Below, one piece after another: positions 59,636 through 64,000 of a DNA stretch of 64,000 bases. How positions within the stretch are numbered: the first letter of the stretch is position 1; every line of letters begins with the position of its first letter. Under the pieces are notes generated by a model. It ran no database searches. It saw only the letters and a program-made list of their open reading frames with translations, and was not told the origin of the DNA. The DNA is taken from contig BCJJ01000015.1 in the NCBI GenBank assembly GCA_039545355.1, forward strand, positions 744,001 through 808,000, written 5' to 3'. Both the position numbers and the translations under genes were made by a program. Source of the DNA: Trichosporon coremiiforme (lineage: Eukaryota; Basidiomycota; Tremellomycetes; Trichosporonales; Trichosporonaceae).

Positions 59636-62155
59636 ATGCTCAAGGGCGTCAAGGTACGTGATAGCTGAGCGATAACCTTTGTGAACATCGCGAACGACTG
59701 TCGCGCGCCACCCGCGTCATAAAGCGTTCTGGACATAGCGACTGACTGATCAGCACCAGCTTTGGCCATCTTCGGCACAGGCTCAGCAGGCTCAACCGTC
59801 CAAGGAGTCTGGAGACTCTGATTCCCTCGCGCCCTCCTCATCGTTCCTCGGCGGCCCCGCTGACCAAGCGACACCGAGGGCTTCGCAGACCGCCAACCCC
59901 TTCGACACCATGTCTGCGCACCAGGGTTCCAACGCGCCCACGCTCTCAAAGGCCACGTCCGCCCTCTCGCTGAACGCCCCCAACTCGCCCGCGAACGGAG
60001 GGCGAGCCCCCACGACAGTGGGCTTCGGACCCATCGGAACACCCGGCGCCGCCCCCGCCACGACTGGCGTCACGATCGGTGACACGATGGGCGGCGTCGG
60101 CGGACTCGGTTTCGGACTCCACGAGCCCCCCAAGATGCTCAAGGCTATCAACACTGGCAGCGGCGTGTCCAGGTCTATGGACGGGGCCACGACTCCTACG
60201 TCCGCAGATCAGCCCCAGACCCCCTCGCAGAGCATCCGCGGAACGCTCAACGTCAAGCTGATCCAGGCCCGCGGTCTCGCCGTGCAGAAGCATGCCGATG
60301 GAGAGGGCCCCCAGCCCTACGTCGTCATGCAGTTTGAGCAGAACGAGTTCGTCTCCCGCTCCCCGCACCCCGTCTCCAACCCCTCGCACGTCCCCTTCAC
60401 GCAATCTCAGCCCCAGCCCGTCAACCGCGCCACCTCGGGCGGGCTGGGATCCATCACGCGAGCGTTCTCGGATGCCATCGGCCGCAAGAAGAGCAACGAC
60501 GGCAACCGGACACCCCAGCCAGGAGACCAGCAGCAGGTCGAGTCCTGGTTCGGCAAGCCTGGCCCGGGCGACCCCATCTGGAAGGAGGAGGTGACCTTGT
60601 GAGTAACCAACCCCCTTTGTTTGCCAGTGACTAACCGGCGAACAGCGACCTGACCCAGCACACGTCCCAATTGTCTGTGTCCATCTACGACAGGAATAAG
60701 GCGGGCGAGGGCTTCCTCGGCATGCTCACGATCAAGCCCACGCTCAGGGACGGCTTCACGACCGACCAGTGGTACAAGATTGGCTCGCGCGAGTCGGAGC
60801 AGGTCACCGGCGAAATCTGGATTCAGACCACCTTCCACGCGACCCGCAACAAGGTGCACCTGAAGCCGGCCGACTTTGACTTCCTCAAGCTTATCGGGCG
60901 CGGAACGTTTGGCCGCGTGTTCCAGGTCCGCAAGAAGGACACGAAGCGTATCTACGCCATGAAGGTCCTGTCCAAGAAGGAGATCGTCGCGAAGAAGGAG
61001 ATCGCCCACACGATCGGAGAGCGCAAGATTCTGCAGCGCTCGCTCGAGTGCCCGTTCCTCGTCGGCCTCAAATTCTCGTTCCAGACCGAGAAGGAGCTCT
61101 ACTTTGTCACCGACTACAAGTGCGGCGGTGAGCTCTTCTGGCACCTGCAGAAGGAGGGCCGCTTCTCCGAGGATCGCGCGCGCTTCTACATCGCCGAGCT
61201 TGTTCTCGCCCTCGAGCACTTGCACAAGTACAACATCGTGTACCGCGATCTCAAGCCTGAGAACATTCTCCTCGACGCCACGGGACACATTGCCCTCTGC
61301 GATTTCGGTCTGTCCAAACCCGACCTCACGAACGACCAGCTCACCAACACGTTCTGCGGAACGACCGAGTACCTCGCACCCGAGGTGCTGCTCGACGAGA
61401 AGGGATACGGCAAGCACGTCGACTTCTGGTCGCTCGGTGTGCTTCTGTTCGAGATGTGCTGCGGCTGGTCGCCGTTCTACGCTGAGCAGACGCAGGAGAT
61501 GTACCGCCTCATCTGCTACGGCAAGATTCGCTTCCCGAAACACGTCATCGGTGACGACGGCAAGCAGTTCGTCAAGGGCCTGCTGAACCGTAACCCGCAG
61601 AACCGTCTCGGAGCCAAGCGCGGCGCCGCCGAGCTCAAGGAGCACCCGTTCTTCAAATCGATCGACTGGAACGCGCTGTACAAGAAGCAGATCACGCCCC
61701 CGTTCAAGCCCATTGTCGACTCGGACGAGAGTGTGGCCAATTTCGACCCGGAGTTCACCAACTCGACACTGGCTGAGGCGGGCGTCGACATTTACGACGA
61801 CGACCACTACGCCGGCCCCGAGCCCGGACGTCACCAGTACGTCGGCCCCGGCGGCAGCCTGTCGAACCCGTCGTACATGGGCCAGGCTGGCGGCATGGCG
61901 ATTAACAAGTCGCAGCGGCCACCGGCGCAGAACATCAACGGGTCGCCGCTCACGTCGTCTGTGCAGGAGAACTTCCGCGGCTTTACGTACACGGGCGAGT
62001 CGCTCGTGCCTGCGTCGTTCCTCGCGGACCAGGGCATGGGCGACGTCGAGGAGGAGGACAACGAGGAGGCGGTCGAGGACGACGACGAGTACTCGGACGA
62101 GGACAGCATGGACGGCCAGCGGACACGCCGACAATCGGACGTTGACATGGAGTAG
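59636..62155 (+). CDS. SCH9: AGC-family protein kinase Sch9 with C2 domain
   Basis: Sch9 is the S6-kinase-like effector of TORC1, controlling growth, ribosome synthesis and stress resistance. Three exons, 59636-59653 (only MLKGVK), 59754-60598 and 60646-62155, give 790 aa. The N-terminus is a Ser/Pro/Gly-rich disordered region. A C2 domain spans about 168-340, with RGTLNVKLIQARGLAVQ at its start and LSVSIYDRNKAGEGFLG near its end, interrupted by some 80 low-complexity residues. The kinase domain starts at 365: glycine loop GRGTFGRV (372-379), K394, catalytic D489 in YRDLKPEN, DFG (507-509), activation-loop T523 in TFCGTTEYLAPE. The hydrophobic motif is FRGFTY with T735, the position TORC1 phosphorylates in yeast Sch9. 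An acidic tail follows. All catalytic residues are present. Confidence 0.95.
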
Positions 62156-62393
62156 TGTTTAGTATCACACGAAACCGATAACCTGTTCCCGCAACGAGCG
62201 TCATCGCAAGCGCCAAAGAAGTAACAAGAAAACGCCAAAGTATAATCCCTCAAAGAACGAGACGACGATGAGACTCTTTACAATCCACTCCGCACCCCGC
62301 ACCCAACCCGCAAGTTCGCAACCCCAACCAAAGCATAAACGCATTATTCTTCTCGCGTTCGCGTGAAGCTGAACCCATTTGCATCCCGTTCAA

Positions 62394-62424
<31 letters not shown>

Positions 62425-63053
62425 GTGTTTTCCCCCCCAGTTTTTAATCAGCAAGCAATTATCACAATCACGGAAAGAGTCCGTTTTCCTTTTTCTACAC
62501 CACCTCTGTAGTACCACCACAAGGTTTGGGCGGCCAGACGCCCGTGTATCTGTTGGTGAAATGGATATCGTGCAGCATGACTTCTGGTATGACTGGTATG
62601 ACTGGTATGACGTGGGGTGACGGTGCCATGACCGGGTGACGATCAGGCCGAGACTGGAATCTCGCTTTCGTCCGTGCGTGTCTGTGTGTCTATGAGGTGG
62701 ATCACGTGATCTCGGCCGGGCCATGGCGCGGAGGAGAAGCCCCGGCCGGGAATGGCATTGGGTGGAGGGAATGGAGGGAATGGAGGGCTACAGCGAGGAG
62801 AGGAGGGGTGAGCCATGGCTCATGACCGGGCCAACCGCAGTACGGCATCGAAGCCCACCAGGCCAAAGCCGCAGAGCCGCTGATAGCCTGTGCGAACGCG
62901 GGCCAGTCAGTCGTGGGTGAGTTCAGACGACTCGACAGTCGACGACTCGACTGTCTTTTCCACCACCGATTTATTATTGTTTCCTTCTCTCCTTCTCTTC
63001 CCCCAACACTCCTCTTTCTCCCCACTCTTCGTCCCCTTCTCTTGCCAGCAAGT
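62156..63053. other. Spacer SCH9 / BAT1 with microsatellites
   Basis: About 900 bp. It holds (TC)12 at 62401-62424, three units of CTGGTATGA at about 62584-62610, GGAATGGAG repeats near 62761-62787, a CACGTG near 62704, and a CT-rich leader (62955-63045) for the next gene. No gene is seen. Confidence 0.6.
62934..62955. promoter_or_regulatory. 22-bp inverted repeat before BAT1
   Basis: GACAGTCGA and its exact reverse complement TCGACTGTC are separated by CGAC, about 100 bp before the BAT1 ATG. It could be a dimeric-factor site; no known fungal operator is matched. Confidence 0.3.
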
Positions 63054-64000
63054 ATGCTGTCGAACTCTGTCTCGCGCGCCCTGCGCGCCTCGACCCGTGT
63101 GTCGCGTGGCGCCCTTCCGCGCCCCGCCCGTCTCGCCCCCGCCATGCGCTTCAAGACGACCGACGCCTTCACCGGCGAGAGTGTGCGCAAGCCCGGCCTC
63201 GACTCTAGCATCGCCACGATCGAGCGCACATCGACGCCGAAGACGATGCCGCCCGCGTCGCAGCTCGTGTTCGGCCACACGTTCACGGACCACATGCTCA
63301 CGGTCCCGTGGAACAGCGAGAAGGGCTGGGGCAAGCCCGAGATCAAACCGTACCAGCCTCTCTCTCTCGACCCCTCGTCTACCGTGTTCCACTACGCGTT
63401 CACGCTCTTCGAGGGCCTCAAGGCCTACAAGTCCGAGGACGGAACTGTGCGCATGTTCCGCCCCGACATGAACATGGCTCGCATGAACAAGTCTGCCGCG
63501 CGCATCGCGCTCCCGACCTTTGACGGCGACGAGCTCATCGAGCTCATCAAGAAGCTCGTCATGCTCGACGAGAAGTGGATCCCCTCCGAGAAGGGCTACA
63601 GCCTGTACCTCCGCCCGACGATGATTGGAACGCAGGAGGCGCTTGGTGTCGGTCCCTCGTCCGACGCGCTGCTCTTTGTCATCTGCTCCCCCGTTGGCCC
63701 CTACTACGCCTCGGGCTTCAAGCCCGTGCAGCTTTACGCTACGACCGAGTTCGTCCGTGCCGCCCCCGGCGGAACGGGCGGCTACAAGCTCGGCGCCAAC
63801 TATGCCCCCGGCATTGTGCCGCAGGCTGAGGCCGCCAAGCGCGGGTACAGCCAGAACCTCTGGCTCCTCGGCCCCGAGCACGAGCTCACCGAGGTCGGCA
63901 CGATGAACCTGTTCGTCGCGTTCCGCAAGCCGGACGGTACCGTTGAGCTCGTCACCCCGCCGCTGAAGGACATTGTGCTCCCCGGTGTCACGCGCGACTC
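63054..64000 (+). CDS. BAT1: Branched-chain amino acid aminotransferase, mitochondrial, 3' truncated by window
   Basis: Transfers the amino group between glutamate and the keto acids of leucine, isoleucine and valine, using pyridoxal phosphate. The open frame starts at 63054 and runs 315 codons without an intron to the window edge. The first 35 residues (MLSNSVSRALRASTRVSRGA and on) are basic, with no acidic residue, as a mitochondrial presequence. The fold-type IV core is clear: VFHYAFTLFEGLKAYKSEDG, MNKSAARIALP, YLRPTMIGTQEALGVGP, the PLP lysine K245 in GGYKLGANYAPG and EVGTMNLFV. The remaining C-terminal 80 or so residues lie outside the window. The leader is CT-rich. Isoleucine/leucine pathway regulation is not visible beyond an inverted repeat at 62934-62955. 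Confidence 0.95.
   Translation, partial: MLSNSVSRALRASTRVSRGALPRPARLAPAMRFKTTDAFTGESVRKPGLDSSIATIERTSTPKTMPPASQLVFGHTFTDHMLTVPWNSEKGWGKPEIKPYQPLSLDPSSTVFHYAFTLFEGLKAYKSEDGTVRMFRPDMNMARMNKSAARIALPTFDGDELIELIKKLVMLDEKWIPSEKGYSLYLRPTMIGTQEALGVGPSSDALLFVICSPVGPYYASGFKPVQLYATTEFVRAAPGGTGGYKLGANYAPGIVPQAEAAKRGYSQNLWLLGPEHELTEVGTMNLFVAFRKPDGTVELVTPPLKDIVLPGVTRD

Noticed and set aside
60407..62134. 575-codon open frame antisense to SCH9
   Set aside because: Shadow of the kinase gene for the same reason; no start context or domain.

Overview
The window is 64 kb of nuclear DNA from a GC-rich basidiomycete yeast. A Tremellomycete, perhaps of the Trichosporonales, is the most natural reading, but that placement is inference. 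The evidence is fungal single-copy genes (OPY2, ADE5,7, PET127, SEM1, RIC8, SCH9, BAT1) broken by many short introns, mostly 34-60 nt, with GTGAGT/GTAAGT donors, CTGAC/CTAAC branch sites a few bases before the acceptor, and CAG or TAG acceptors. I saw no bacterial operon structure, tRNA, rRNA or CRISPR.

Layout. OPY2, membrane anchor of the HOG/Ste50 pathway (15-2274, -). A gene-free stretch to 7.29 kb. Phosphoglucomutase (7287-9186, -), divergent from ADE5,7 of purine synthesis (9726-12196, +). A gene-poor stretch to 25.1 kb that holds degenerate tandem repeats and one isolated unknown ORF (20153-21010, -). An apparently intact Tc1-type DNA transposon (25105-26861) with 27-bp perfect terminal inverted repeats and TA flanks. 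A compact block: SYLF/Ysc84-like protein, PET127, SEM1 and RIC8 (26998-35585). An 11.4-kb gene desert (35586-46980) with short-period repeats. A plasma-membrane H+-ATPase of plant-like type (46981-50493). A decayed guanine deaminase gene (about 52555-54135). An intron-crowded unknown gene with a duplicated Myb-like C-terminus (54451-56116). The AGC kinase SCH9 with a long pyrimidine-rich leader (59636-62155). The 5' part of a mitochondrial branched-chain aminotransferase, cut by the window edge (63054-64000).

The genes are mostly housekeeping or signalling: stress and nutrient signalling (OPY2, RIC8, SCH9), carbon, purine and amino-acid metabolism (PGM, ADE5,7, BAT1), proton pumping (PMA), mitochondrial RNA (PET127) and proteasome assembly (SEM1). 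They do not form one pathway cluster. Neighbours share divergent promoters at two places (PGM/ADE5,7 and PET127/SEM1).

I did not find a convincing new multi-gene system. The most unusual items are the intact transposon, the guanine deaminase relic beside intact genes, a start codon split by an intron in PGM, an 841-nt intron in a gene whose other introns are mostly short, the duplicated-domain unknown gene, and the contrast between compact gene blocks and long repeat-bearing deserts. Splice sites were read by eye from sequence and reading frame; none has transcript support here.
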